From assembly GCA_021234155.1 (NCBI GenBank), contig JAJEKV010000919.1:1-64000 (forward strand): 64,000 nucleotides of DNA. Direction: 5' to 3'. The stretch is from Isoetes taiwanensis (Eukaryota; Streptophyta; Lycopodiopsida; Isoetales; Isoetaceae). The notes beneath the pieces are model-generated. The model ran no database searches. It was not told where the DNA came from and worked only from the letters and a program-made list of their open reading frames with translations. The translations under genes were made by a program, and so were the position numbers. Shown in pieces: positions 48,768-58,562 of the stretch (position 1 is its first letter; each line of letters starts with the position of its first letter).

Positions 48768-49400
48768 ACTATTACGTTTGTGATAGTCTTTGAAACTTAT
48801 TTCTTTCAGCATGTAATTCTTGCCTATGAGCATTGTTAAAACTTTATATTGACTACTATGAATAAAAAAATTATTCAACTTTCTGTACCACTTTATCTTC
48901 TTGCAATTTGGGAAAGCTGGTACTATTCATTATTTAATTTGGAAAAGCTGGTACTATTCACTATGATAAGGGCAATTTTGAGAGAGATGATATTAGCAAA
49001 ATATCTTGGTTTGTTTGTAGGTAATTGATTTTTTTTTTTTTGTCATAACTTTCTTGTTTCTTTTATTACTAGATTTGACGCAAGAGTTACTCATTACATG
49101 ATGCAAAGTAGACGAATTTGAGCCTTAAAATTTGTTGTCTACTTTCACACAAGACTTGACTTAATAGTTGGTGCAATGTTGAACAGTTTCGAGTTTTAAT
49201 ATTTGATGCAATTTTAGGAAATAAATTCAATTGTTTGTTATTAGCTTGTCACAATTTTGTTGAAATGTCGCTAATTATATCTCACAACTATTTACTACAA
49301 TTATGTTACTATGATGCCAAATGACTTGATAATATATTGGTAATAAACTTGTTATAATGTCCTCAACAATATCGTTGCCATGTTGACACATCGTCGTTGC
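48768..49400. other. 3' flank of the second gene; no further gene
   Basis: AT-rich. It includes a short direct duplication (gggaaagctggtactattca-t-at, about 48910 and 48941) and a T-run at 49030. A possible AATAAA-type signal lies at 48862 (gaataaaaaa), about 95 bp after the stop of the plus-strand gene. Confidence 0.4.
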
Positions 49401-49600
49401 AATGTGGCTTCAATTGTATTAGAAATTGATTTTGCGTCTAAGTTTGTGACAAATGAACATGACACAATCTTGTCATAATAGCTGATGCTCCGGTGACAAC
49501 TTTGTGGCAAATGAATACGTCAGCATAGTGACAAGGGTGTGACGATATATGGAGTTTAGAAGATCCTATTTGTGTCAACAATTTTGACGTAATACCTGAT
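49400..49600. repeat. GTGACAA/GTGTCAA motif cluster, possible right subterminal region
   Basis: Variants of gtgacaa, tgacacaa and gtgtcaa recur, including ggtgacaactttgtggcaaatgaatacg. That phrase parallels the left subterminal phrase gtggcagctttgtgacaaatgctacg (about 32961) in the same direction. No CACTA/TAGTG terminus was found beside it. It may be the true right end with a decayed terminus, or a fragment of a related element. Confidence 0.4.
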
Positions 49601-50712
49601 GATATGAGCACTTCTACACTTCTACACTCTCTGATTAAAAGGTAAGTTATTTTAAATAATTATATTGTTTATATCCCTCCGCGCACGACCTTCTTGCTTC
49701 CAAATAATTATGTGAGTGTACATTGCAAGATCAGTTCATCTATTGAATACCATTGACACGCTAAATCAAACTAGATGTTGTAGTGCATATTATCTTAGAA
49801 GGGCATATGGTCAATGGAATTTAGCAGGTTGTGTTTCAAATGAATTTGTTGCTTTATTTAAAAGAATGGGATTCAAATGCAGAACTTAAAATTAGTCCAA
49901 TGTGCTAGTACATCTTGGGGCCAGCAAACAAAATTATCAAGCAAGATTGTTGTGTATGCATTGTCAACATTAATTCTATCTCTATAACATAATTTTAATG
50001 TGATAATTCTTGGAACAGGTATCTACAATATAGCTGAAGTTGAATAGGAAAACCAGAGGCTCCTTCAAAACGTCCATCTCAACATTATACAATATATAGC
50101 AGAATAAGATGCTGATTGTAGACTCTAGACATCTGGATAATGAGAAAAATTGAAATAATAATTTGAGCCTTCAATAAAGGATATACTCATGACATGTGGC
50201 CAAGCTTGTACTAATGTGAATAAGAGGTAGACATACAAGAAGGCACCTATGGCAATCAAACTCTTGATTTGGCTAGGAATCCGTAAGGAGTTCAGCAGAT
50301 GGGATGCTTCTTCCTGCTCTTGATGCCCTTATTGTTACTATGGATCTTCATCCAAATGCTGGAAAAAATCGCAGGCCTTCCTATTCTCAGCTATAGTTCA
50401 CGGGAAAGAATTCCATCTTTGGCATTGACATACTTGACAATCTATGGTTCAATTACAAAACAAGATCATGTGCTTCCTTTCATATTGATGCATAGTTTGT
50501 TGAAGCCCTGAATAGCTTGCTTTATCTGCTATGTGAATAGGTATCTGCTATGTGAATCAGGTGAATGCTTACGGTGGTTTTTGCGTCTGATCGCGATTTG
50601 CCTAATTTGTCTCATATGGCTGCTGATAGACTATTGTTGCCACTTTTTAATGCTTAACACATTTTACAGCAAGTTTATACTTAATACTTACCATGTCGTT
50701 ATAATGATCTAG
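49601..50712. other. No gene recognised
   Basis: A plus-strand frame at 50299-50511 is hydrophobic and unrecognised. In another frame nearby, SSADGMLPALDALIVTMD reads protein-like but matches nothing I can name. It could be an upstream part of the gamma-tubulin complex fragment that follows. Confidence 0.35.
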
Positions 50713-50943
50713 AGTAAAGCTGGTGATCCAAATTATCACAAACAACAGCTTCTTTTGCAAATGAAGCTGATGCATTTTGTTAATACTTTACATCAGTATG
50801 TCATGGACCAGGTACATTATTGAGGTGTTAGTGTAGAGCTTTATGAAGAAATGGCAATCATTATCACTTGATGAGGTGATAGCTTGCCATGATTCCTATT
50901 TAGTATCAATTCAGCGCCAATGCTTTGTTGCTCCTGACAAGCT
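50713..50943 (+). pseudogene. Gamma-tubulin complex component (GCP5-like) fragment
   Basis: Gamma-tubulin complex components nucleate microtubules and share a C-terminal GRIP2 domain. The frame opening at 50713 reads QQLLLQMKLMHFVNTLHQYV, then MDQVHY. After a stop and a frame change, the same protein continues as SLDEVIACHDSYLVSIQRQC, then FVAPDKL, ending at a GT donor (about 50944). Both blocks match the conserved LMHFVN..HQYVMD and SLDEVI..H..YL.SIQRQCF segments, most like the plant GCP5 branch. The rest of the gene is not seen nearby. It is therefore an isolated exon-sized remnant. Confidence 0.78.
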
Positions 50944-50949
50944 GGTTTG

Positions 50950-51938
50950 ATCTATTTTCCTACTTAATCCCCCCTCCCCCCCAACCACCCCCAACTACCA
51001 ACTCCAGGCCAGAGCTGGTCCCAAACATTTTCACCATCAAATGCACATTCTTCACATGAAAAGAATTCACAAACTGTTTCTGGTCATTTTGTTTCTGACA
51101 CTAACGTTGTGGTAGAGTGGGCTATTGTTGTACATATAAGAGGGAAATTCTGTAAACTAATATCATTTTGTTGCTTTTTTTACGTTACATCAGTATCGGG
51201 TGCCCCCCCCTTTTTTTTTGGTAATTGTGTTGAAAGATTTAGTAAACTTTAAACATTTTGGACTATATGCTGCCAATGGGTGGTCGTGGAAACAATGCCA
51301 AATGTATTGGAAATAAAAGGTTACTTTATTATGGACCCTCCTTCAGTTGGTCATGCCAAGAGAGAAATGTCACAATTGCACCCTACATAGCCTTTGTGCT
51401 CGAATGGAGGCATATGCTCGTGGCCGCATTTTAGCAGAGTCAACAAAATAAAAACCCTTGTATCTATTGCTCTTTGGTCCAATTTTAGGATTGCTCAAAC
51501 TAATTTTAAGTTATAAACAATAGTTAAGTTTTGGAAGTGCAAAACTACACTTACAAAAATACACTTACATCTTTCTTCCTTGGAGCTAACAAAATTTGAG
51601 CCATTTGGAGGCAATCTTATTAGTTATTGGATTTATCTAGGGGTAATGGGTCGCTTGTTCCTAGCTAATAAAGCAACAAATCAATCCAATTCAAATCTTT
51701 TAAAATTTGAACCACATTTTTTAATATAGCTAGTAGAAAATTACCAAAACCTGAGCATGAACATACACTGCAATTTAATACCTTGGGCCATGAAGTTGTC
51801 CATTGCTTGTCACTCATTCTTTCCCGATAACCTTGTCATTAGCTCCCTCATGCCCTCTCCGGGTCCATTCTTAGGCGGGCTAAAAATTTTCATCTCAAAA
51901 ATTTTTCGCTTATTTAGACATGATTGAGTCGTGGGGAT
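50950..51938. other. No gene recognised
   Basis: AT-rich sequence with C-runs at about 50971-50997 and 51204. It could contain the following intron of the GCP5-like fragment, but no further exon was found. Confidence 0.4.
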
Positions 51939-52087
51939 GTGCATTACGCGCAATTCTTAAATCTCCGTAACATTACACAAAGGCAACCAAGCCATTGCAA
52001 GCATACCGGAAGAAAAAAAAAACCCAAAAGAAGGTTGCCGCCGATCCTCGAACTACCACGGAAAAACACCAATGCGAACCCGACTGC
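51939..52087 (+). repeat. Copy 1 of an approximately 150-bp direct repeat
   Basis: gtgcattacgcgcaattcttaaatctccgtaacattacacaaaggcaacc, then gatcctcgaactaccac-gaaaaa...gcgaacccgactgc. It recurs at 52620-52769 with about 90% similarity. The second copy lies about 40 bp from the A-rich tract at the 3' end of the desaturase copy. Confidence 0.85.
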
Positions 52088-52619
52088 AAAAAATAATTAG
52101 GAAATACTGAATGGCATCTGCTAATATTGGAATTAGTGCATGTTTTTTCAGGAGTTTTTAGGATACCAAATTGCCGTAAAAGATGATTTGGAAAAATAAT
52201 GGATAGCTCATTTGCTAATATCGGAATAGTGCATGCTCTTTCGTGCAGGAGGTGATGTATTGATACAACCTCAATGTTGCAAATCTTCAAATTCAACATT
52301 GCATGGTCTTTGCACAACCAATATCTTCAGTCCAGGATTGGTTGCAAGTGTTACAAAATCTACTACACATATAGAAAAAGAAAAAGAAAGTGAAATCAAG
52401 CATAAAAACCAACCTTCTGTGGACGAATATCATTTGCCGCTTGCAAAAGCAATCTATCAGAAGTTAAGACTTTTGAAACAGCTCCAGTGCTTAACCTGCA
52501 ACATCTATCATTTCCAGAGATGATTCTCATCTCAAACAATTCTCACGCTAAACAATTTAAATGCAAGATAATGCAAGAATTGGAATTGAACATATGAGAT
52601 ATCAATGGCTACAATCAAC
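52088..52619. other. Spacer between the 150-bp repeats; no gene recognised
   Basis: Includes an internal near-repeat (aatactgaatggcatctgctaatattggaatta-gtgcatg and aataatggatagctcatttgctaatatcggaata-gtgcatg at 52103 and 52195). The plus-strand frame at 52233-52523 is unrecognised. Confidence 0.45.
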
Positions 52620-52769
52620 GTGCATTACGCACAATTCTTAAATCTCCGTAACATTACACAAAGGCAACCAAGCCTTTGCAGGCATATTGGAAGAACACAA
52701 AAAAACCCTAAGAAGGTCGTCGCCGATCCTCGAACTACCACAGAAAAAAACCAATGCGAACCCGACTGC
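52620..52769 (+). repeat. Copy 2 of the approximately 150-bp direct repeat
   Basis: Matches 51939-52087 in the same direction. The unit is not part of any recognised element. Confidence 0.85.
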
Positions 52770-52810
52770 CTAGCCACATTCCCACATTCCCAACCCTGGA
52801 GTTCTGCTAG

Positions 52811-52833
52811 TTTTTTTTTGTTTTTTTTTTTTT
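52811..52833 (-). other. A-rich tract 3' of the desaturase copy
   Basis: On the minus strand this reads as about 14 A, one C, then 9 A. It begins about 110 bp after the last codon of the desaturase. That is the position expected of a fossil poly-A tail if the copy arose by retrotransposition. A genuine A/T run by chance is the alternative. Confidence 0.5.
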
Positions 52834-52942
52834 CTTAAGAAATCAAAAGAATCAAACTCCTTTATCATGCCCTTCTGTTGCTAAGTATATAGGGCTTCTA
52901 TAAAATTATGTAATGATGATTAAATCCCGACATATCCTGAGC

Positions 52943-54199
52943 TTATAGTAAAGCAACCTCACGATTGAATATCCAGCTGAGAGGACCAGTCTTGGGCCCC
53001 TTTTTGGCTTTGGCTTGAGCACGCTCTTCTAATTTTCTGAACCTGGCTGGAAGGCCACATACATACTCCTGTGCTTGTTGTGCCTGGCTAGAGAGTCCAA
53101 CCATGGTTTCAAGGTTCCATCTTTTCACCAAGTGCTCCAGAATGTTTGCATAGTCCTTGGCAGTGTACACGCCAAGCCTTTGGGCAACTCAGGAGAAATT
53201 TGTGAAAAGGTTCTCATTCTGCCCATCAAACATCAAATGCGCAGGCATGGAAATCTTTTTCTTCATCATGTTCTCCAATGCAAGCATGGCACCATTGGGG
53301 TCAACCTCATAAAGCTTCTCTACTATCTTACTATATGCATTTTCATGTCGCTTTTCATCAGCTGCAACAAGACCACAGATGGTGGCCAGCTTAACATCAC
53401 CAAGCTCCTTAGCATGGCGGGCAGTATTACCATGGGATATTGCAGTAGCTCTCTCCTGAAAGGAGGTATATATGAATCCCAAATAAGGATTGTTCTCTGT
53501 TTGAGGATCCATCCCAGAGGAGATCAGATATTGGATAGTCTTCTCAATCTGTTTCATGTCAACACGCCCAGTTAGATATAGATATCTGTTCAGTATGTCC
53601 CCATGCCTATTCTCCTCTGCAGTCCAAGCTCGGCCCCAGCGGGCCCAAGAAGAAGAACTTGCACCAGTCTCATCCCTAGTTCCATCTAATGTGTTAAGCA
53701 TTGTCAAATATGTAGGAAGAGCTTCTTCAGTGATCATGTCACCCACTAGACAGACAAGGTAGTCATCTGGAAGACAAGCAGCCCTCTGCCTCAACTCCTT
53801 GATCTGATCATAAAAGCCTTCAGAAGATGAGTCTGGAAGGTGATCCTGGGGTTGCCAGCATTTCTCAACAGGCTTCAAAAAAGGCAGAATATTTTCCTGA
53901 GCCCAACTTTCTAGTGATTTGAACATCTCCCTCTTCTCTGGGGGCAAACTATGTGTAAGCTGGGATCGCTTATGTTGAGGGGTCTCCAGAGCAATCCTTG
54001 AGACCTTTCCCTTTGGGGTTCCAGTGGAAACTGCTGCCATGGCTACAGTCCTGCATGATCTGCGCCCGGTTGAACATGCTGCTTGGTTTTGATTCAAGTG
54101 CATGCCAACCAAACACACCGAAGAAACATCTGCCTTGTAAACTGGCCTTGTTGATCCATAAGAGAGCGCAAGGGATCCAGAAACAGCTACTACCGCCAT
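52943..54199 (-). pseudogene. SAD: Plastid stearoyl-ACP desaturase, intronless, one in-frame TGA
   Basis: Acyl-ACP desaturase (FAB2/SAD) is the soluble plastid diiron enzyme that puts the delta-9 double bond in stearoyl-ACP. From ATG at 54199 there are about 55 residues of Ser/Arg-rich transit peptide, then LPPEKREMF and the conserved core. The iron ligands are all present: E158 in TEEALPTY, E196 and H199 in EENRHG, E249 in SFQERA, and E282 and H285 in DEKRHE. After 336 codons a TGA (53189-53191) replaces the usual Ala of FSAVAQRLG. The same frame then continues without error for about 81 codons, [13 protein letters not shown] to [11 protein letters not shown], stop at 52943. Length and C-terminus match the family. 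Known angiosperm genes have introns; this copy has none and is followed by an A-rich tract, suggesting a retrocopy. A TATAAA lies upstream, however. Confidence 0.93.
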
Positions 54200-54351
54200 T
54201 ATGTGCTGGGCAGAAACACAGAAGAAAACAGAAAGCGAGGCAATGGAGGGTCTAAATAAGGGCGTGAAAGGCAGCCGTTAAAAACAGTTCTCCGGCCAGC
54301 TATACCACACATAGCCAGCCGCCATGCATATTCCCGACCGCGTTTTTTGCC

Positions 54352-54357
54352 TTTATA
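54352..54357 (-). promoter_or_regulatory. TATA box candidate for the desaturase copy
   Basis: The minus strand reads GGGTATAAAGG, about 155 bp upstream of the desaturase ATG. The spacing would suit a transcription start with a leader of roughly 120 bp. If real, it argues against a simple promoterless retrocopy, or shows that a promoter was gained. Confidence 0.35.
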
Positions 54358-54819
54358 CCCTCCCTTTATCTAAGCTAATTCGTCCACCACACAAAAGGCC
54401 TGCCTGCTATAAAAGAGCAGTTGCTCTTGGAATTCTGATACCTCGCCCATCCTTTCGAATCTTGAGATCTACCCGCCACTGCCTTATAGCCTACGAAACC
54501 GCGAACTTTATTGGCTCCCAACCGGGTCAATTGGCCAAGGGGTTCGTGGTAACCTCAAGATTCGCCCTTCGTGGACGGAGGCCCAGCCTGCCGTCCCGGC
54601 CCCGGGGGCGTGGCGGCAGCTGGCGTTGCTGCCGGGTTCGCCCAGGCGAACCCTAACCCGGGTTAAGCGATGCGGTTGGCCGTTCGGAAGCGTGCGGGGG
54701 TGCCTGTGTTCGAGGCGATTCGGCTCGCGTAACCCTGATCAATTCAGCTACGGGGCCATGGTGGCGTCATGGTAGCGATCCGCCCGTGGCGTGGGGAGCG
54801 GCGGGTTAAACAAGCGAAC

Positions 54820-54970
54820 CCGTGGGCGACTTGTCAGGCTGGCAGGGGGCCACCATGCCCCCACAATTATCAACACCTGGGCTGGCCGTAGGAGGGAAAC
54901 GTTCGGGCTGGGTTTAAACCCGAGTGGCCGGCTTGTCGGTGGCGGGGGCCACCATGCCCCACAATTTCAA
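54820..54970 (+). repeat. Short duplication with GGGGGCCACCATGCCCC
   Basis: Two units (about 54828-54868 and 54922-54966) share gg-cttgtc-g-tggc-gggggccaccatgcccc-acaatt. Each core is a small hairpin. The region is GC-rich. Confidence 0.75.
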
Positions 54971-55070
54971 ATGCGGGAGTATTTTTTAACCCCGAAATTT
55001 TAATGCCCAAGTTTTTTTTTAAAGCCCAAGAAAGAAAGAACGATTCGCCTGGGCGAATCCTTATACGAGC

Positions 55071-55774
55071 CTAAGGGCTATTTATGCGCGCCGAGACGTT
55101 GTATGCTCATATCGTTTGGGAGGGCGCAGGTGCTTCAGTGCTGGTGCTATAGCATGCACTGCTGCTAAAACAGGTGCGCTCCATATATGTCTCATATCCT
55201 TTTGCATTCTCAATATTGAGCATAGGCCTTATTTTTTTGCATTTATCATAGGCCATTTTACAATAGACATTTAGAATAGGATTTTTTAGCACATGCTTTG
55301 GCGAGCACACAATGATTGTATCGCTTGATGGAGAACGACACTCATGGTTCTGACAAACAGGTTGCAGGCAATGTTCTTGCATGTTGGTTCCATGCGAAAC
55401 GTGCATGGCAAAAAATACTTTGCCGCCACGCTCGGCTGGGGAGCTGTTGAAGAGGGACGTGGCTCTGCGGGCCGCCGGGTTGATGGCGGAACCCGAACCC
55501 CAAAGCGTACCACCAGCGGTTGGCACAATTTCAACTTTCAGACGGAGAAAACCACATCATACAAGGGTGAGTGCAAACGACGTTTAGCTCATACATGTAG
55601 ACGCATTTGGGGCAAACATCCCGACCTGTATGCATGTAGGTACTTGAATCACAATTGGCTGAATGGGGCAACGTGGGATGGTAAATGGCAACGACACAAG
55701 CGGATGTTCAACCATGCGGATGTGGATCACGACAAACCACGGAAGCGCATCGAAAGTTCTCAAGACCCAACCCT
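55071..55774. other. No gene recognised
   Basis: A plus-strand frame at 55344-55811 (155 codons) is the longest here, but it is unrecognised and overlaps a long minus-strand frame. Its tail runs into the CCCTAA-like tract. Confidence 0.4.
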
Positions 55775-55830
55775 AACTCCAACCCGAACTTCAACCCTAA
55801 CCCGACCCTAACCCTAACCTAACCCTACAT
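55775..55830. repeat. Degenerate CCCTAAC-type tract
   Basis: Repeats of accctaac, acccgaac and accctaacc occur imperfectly over about 50 bp. It is reminiscent of telomere-like interstitial repeats but is too irregular, and is not the canonical plant CCCTAAA. Confidence 0.6.
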
Positions 55831-55849
55831 CCACTATATAAGTCCATCC

Positions 55850-55917
55850 CTCAATCCTCCTCCTCCTCCCTCAAGTCGCCTCCTCCTCCTCCTCCTCCTC
55901 CTCCTCCTCCTCCTCCA
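55850..55917. repeat. (TCC)n microsatellite
   Basis: About 65 bp dominated by tcc, with one interruption (ctcaagtcgcc). A second, broken tcc tract follows at about 55997-56050. Confidence 0.95.
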
Positions 55918-56375
55918 ATCTTCTTGCCCATCTCGTTATAATGGTCGGCATTTAAAGACCACACTGGGCGGGTATGTCCCTTCTAGCGGCAATCCTCCTC
56001 CTCCTCTTCCTCCAGGGACGTCTCCACCGACCCTCCTCCTCCTCCTCCTCGCGGGGGCAGCAATCCCCACCTTCTCCGCTCCTTTCACCATCGTCGCAAG
56101 GATGAGTGAAAGGGAGCCCGATTGCCTTGGCGATGCGGCGTTCCTGCGGCCCGAACGATCGGTAGGAGAATGGCTCAACGAGGCAAATAAAGATGAAAGC
56201 GATCTTGGCGTGGAATAATGATGCAAGTGGTTGCATCAAATTATCACGTCCTCGGCATGGACAAAATCGATTAATATAATTTTGTTTTACGAATGGGAAA
56301 TAAGTAATAGATTCAATATCTTTAATAGTACAATCATAAATCAAGTAGTAGAATAAAATTATGTTTCTAATTGTA

Positions 56376-56462
56376 TCAACATCAATATCAATATCAATAT
56401 GTTTCTAATGATTATCAATAGTATCAATATGTATCAATATCAATATCTTTCTAATCAATATC
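56376..56462. repeat. Degenerate (ATCAATAT)n repeat
   Basis: Variants of tatcaatatcaatatgtttctaat recur about four times. Confidence 0.8.
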
Positions 56463-57289
56463 AAGTACTAGAAAAAAGGCTAACCAAATCACTATAGCTT
56501 GGAACCTCGAAGTTGAGCCGGATGGCGGTTGGCGGATGAAGCGTGAGCCAAAAATATTGGCTCCAAATGTTGGCTCAAATAAAGAGGTTCGCTTTGGGCG
56601 AACCAAAAATTCCTTTTCCTCCCCCCGAAATATTCGAAAATTTACGGTGGCCTAGGAATTCGCCCGAAAATTTGGTGGCCTAGGAATTGTGTTCGAAAAT
56701 TAAGGTTAAAGCACGAACCGAACCACGATCTGGCAACCGACGGCACGACGATGTGACGTGGCCGATTAGACCCGGGGTTCGGCCCAGCGACCTGTTCGCA
56801 CAGGCACCCCGTACTAACACCATGGCGCCGCCATTTGGACCGCCCGGTTGACCGGGGTTCGCCCAAGCGAACCCGGTGCGATCTCGGCACGCCGACACCG
56901 TCAACCCCGCTCGACACCGTCCAGGCCCGCCTTCAAGCCTAACAGGGTTCGGGTTCGCTTCGGCGAACCGGTGAAGTAGCGCCACCTCATCGCTAACTAG
57001 ACTTCTTGGGTTCATGGCGAATCACAGGTTCGCCAAAGCGAATTTCACAGGTTAGCTCAAGCGAACATTGCCTCCCCGAACTCCATTTCGGGGCCGATCA
57101 ACTGCCACTATGGCCCGATCCATTCATTGCACCTTCTTTTTAATCGATGGTTCGCGTGCGTATAATTTCTTTGAGATAGCAAGAAAGAGATCTTTTTGGG
57201 ATCCGAGCCGGTTGGGTGGCATATTACCTCCTAAAGATTGGAGCGTCTCTCTTTTGTGTTTCTCTTTGTTGAGTTTCTTGTTATTGTAT

Positions 57290-57690
57290 CAATTTTGGTA
57301 TCAGAGCTTGGCCTTTCCTAGAATATGTGACGATGGCTTATCGTTACTGAAAACCGATACCAAAGAGGTCTTAAGAGCTGGCGATTTCATTGCTACTCGG
57401 ATAGCGCCGCCATCGCCTACATCTCTAGAAGATTAGCAAGATAACTAGAGCAGATTGCTCTACTTTATGGATTTTACCCGGTGATGCTCAACAACCTCCA
57501 CTACCCAAAGATTCCCCACCTGCTAATCCACCACCACCTAAAAATCTGCCACCAGTTAACGCCAATCCAGACCCTCTAATGGCTACAAAAACTGATCCTC
57601 AAAATAAAAAGGACAAGGCTCCTAAATGGTTAGAAAAGTGGATCTGCCATACTTTAGTGGTGGAGTAGCTATTAAACCAATGCGGTAATA
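57290..57690 (+). mobile_element. LTR retrotransposon start: primer-binding site and gag N-terminus
   Basis: TTGGTATCAGAGC at about 57296-57308 is the primer-binding site complementary to initiator tRNA-Met, as used by many plant LTR retrotransposons. A possible LTR end (...tgtatca) lies just 5'. Downstream is a proline-rich stretch (57500-57560). At about 57634-57685, KVDLPYFSGGVAIKPM matches the LPYFSG motif near the start of retrotransposon gag proteins, though not in the frame that precedes it. The remaining gag, pol and a second LTR were not found, so this is a fragment or the element was rearranged. The 5' LTR boundary could not be set. Confidence 0.7.
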
Positions 57691-57694
57691 AGTT

Positions 57695-57765
57695 TCTTGG
57701 AGATTTGGGAGAAGTTCTTTGAGAGAGTTATGGAGATTTGGGAGAAGTTCTTTGAGAGAGTTAAC
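57695..57765 (+). repeat. Tandem duplication of about 36 bp
   Basis: ggagatttgggagaagttctttgagagagtta is present twice, at about 57699 and 57731, at the point where the gag-like sequence stops. Confidence 0.85.
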
Positions 57766-58503
57766 GCGACTAAACAAGAGACACTACAACCCCAACATTT
57801 GGTCCACAGCTGAAAACAACAGTAAAAGCTGAAAACAACAGTAAAAACAAAATACGAGTTGTTTATTTGAAGATTTGAAAAAAACCTACAAGTAGTTATA
57901 CGGAGGTATGGTTTTTCAAGCATATGCTGTAGTTTTTCTTAAGGAGCCGTAGTTTTTTTTTTTAAGAATGTGTGGTTTCTTAAGGAGGTGTAGTTTCTTT
58001 CCTACAGATGTGTTGTTTTCTCAGGTGGTATGGTTTTTTGAAGGGAATTTTTTTAAGGTAGTGTTTTTTTTGAGGTGTGGTTTTTTATAGTTTTTTAAGA
58101 TTCCATGTATGACCAAGTTGTCCACATGCCATTGCTGCCACAAAATGGTAGAATACATGAGCTATATGCATGCTTGACACACTTCACTAGCATTTGGCTT
58201 TATACATGTGTGTGTGAGAGGTTGTAGAGCGTGAAAGTTGAAGACATCCATCACTTGGCAATTTGTAGTGAAGAACCAAAGATGGACACTGGTTTGGCAT
58301 TATATAAGCATTTCTTGAAGGACATTTGATCATGTATGTAAGCAGGCTGAACACTTGAAGTCAAAGGTTGAAGATCCCAAAGTTAAAGTTTGGAAGACCA
58401 CTCGAAATTCAATGGTACTTTGCATGATTCAAGCTTTTGCCATGCCTTACTTTTTACGGCATGATTTGCTATTTCCCAAGACTTTACTACCATCGTTCCA
58501 CCC
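57766..58503. other. No gene recognised
   Basis: AT-rich with T- and TGTGG-rich runs at 57880-58100. No protein family matched. Confidence 0.45.
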
Positions 58504-58562
58504 AAAACAAGGTGCTGCGCACGAGGGGTTGCCCTCCCGTGGCCCGAGAGTGTGATTTCATG
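58504..58562 (-). repeat. Dispersed repeat family B, copy 4 (inverted)
   Basis: The minus strand reads cactctcgggccacgggagggcaacccctcgtgcgcagcaccttgtttt. This is the best-preserved copy and serves as the reference for the family. Confidence 0.65.

Larger units (their letters stand above)
54634..57066. repeat. Interspersed GGTTCGC...GCGAACC palindromes in a GC-rich segment
   Basis: At least five good copies of an 18-20 bp palindrome with the sense ggttcgc-N-gcgaacc occur at 54634-54653, 55042-55059, 56586-56604, 56855-56874 and 56952-56969. Weaker copies lie near 57027 and 57051. The arms are conserved while the 2-5 central bases vary. They do not form a regular tandem array. Function is unknown: possible protein-binding sites, small transposon relics, or parts of a GC-rich LTR or satellite. 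Confidence 0.7.

Noticed and set aside
54250-54300. Target-site duplication flanking the desaturase copy
   Set aside because: Only a 6-bp agttct match between 52801 and the upstream flank; not above chance.
55775-55830. Interstitial telomere
   Set aside because: The repeats are irregular CCCTAAC/CCCGAAC and lack the plant CCCTAAA unit; too short and impure.
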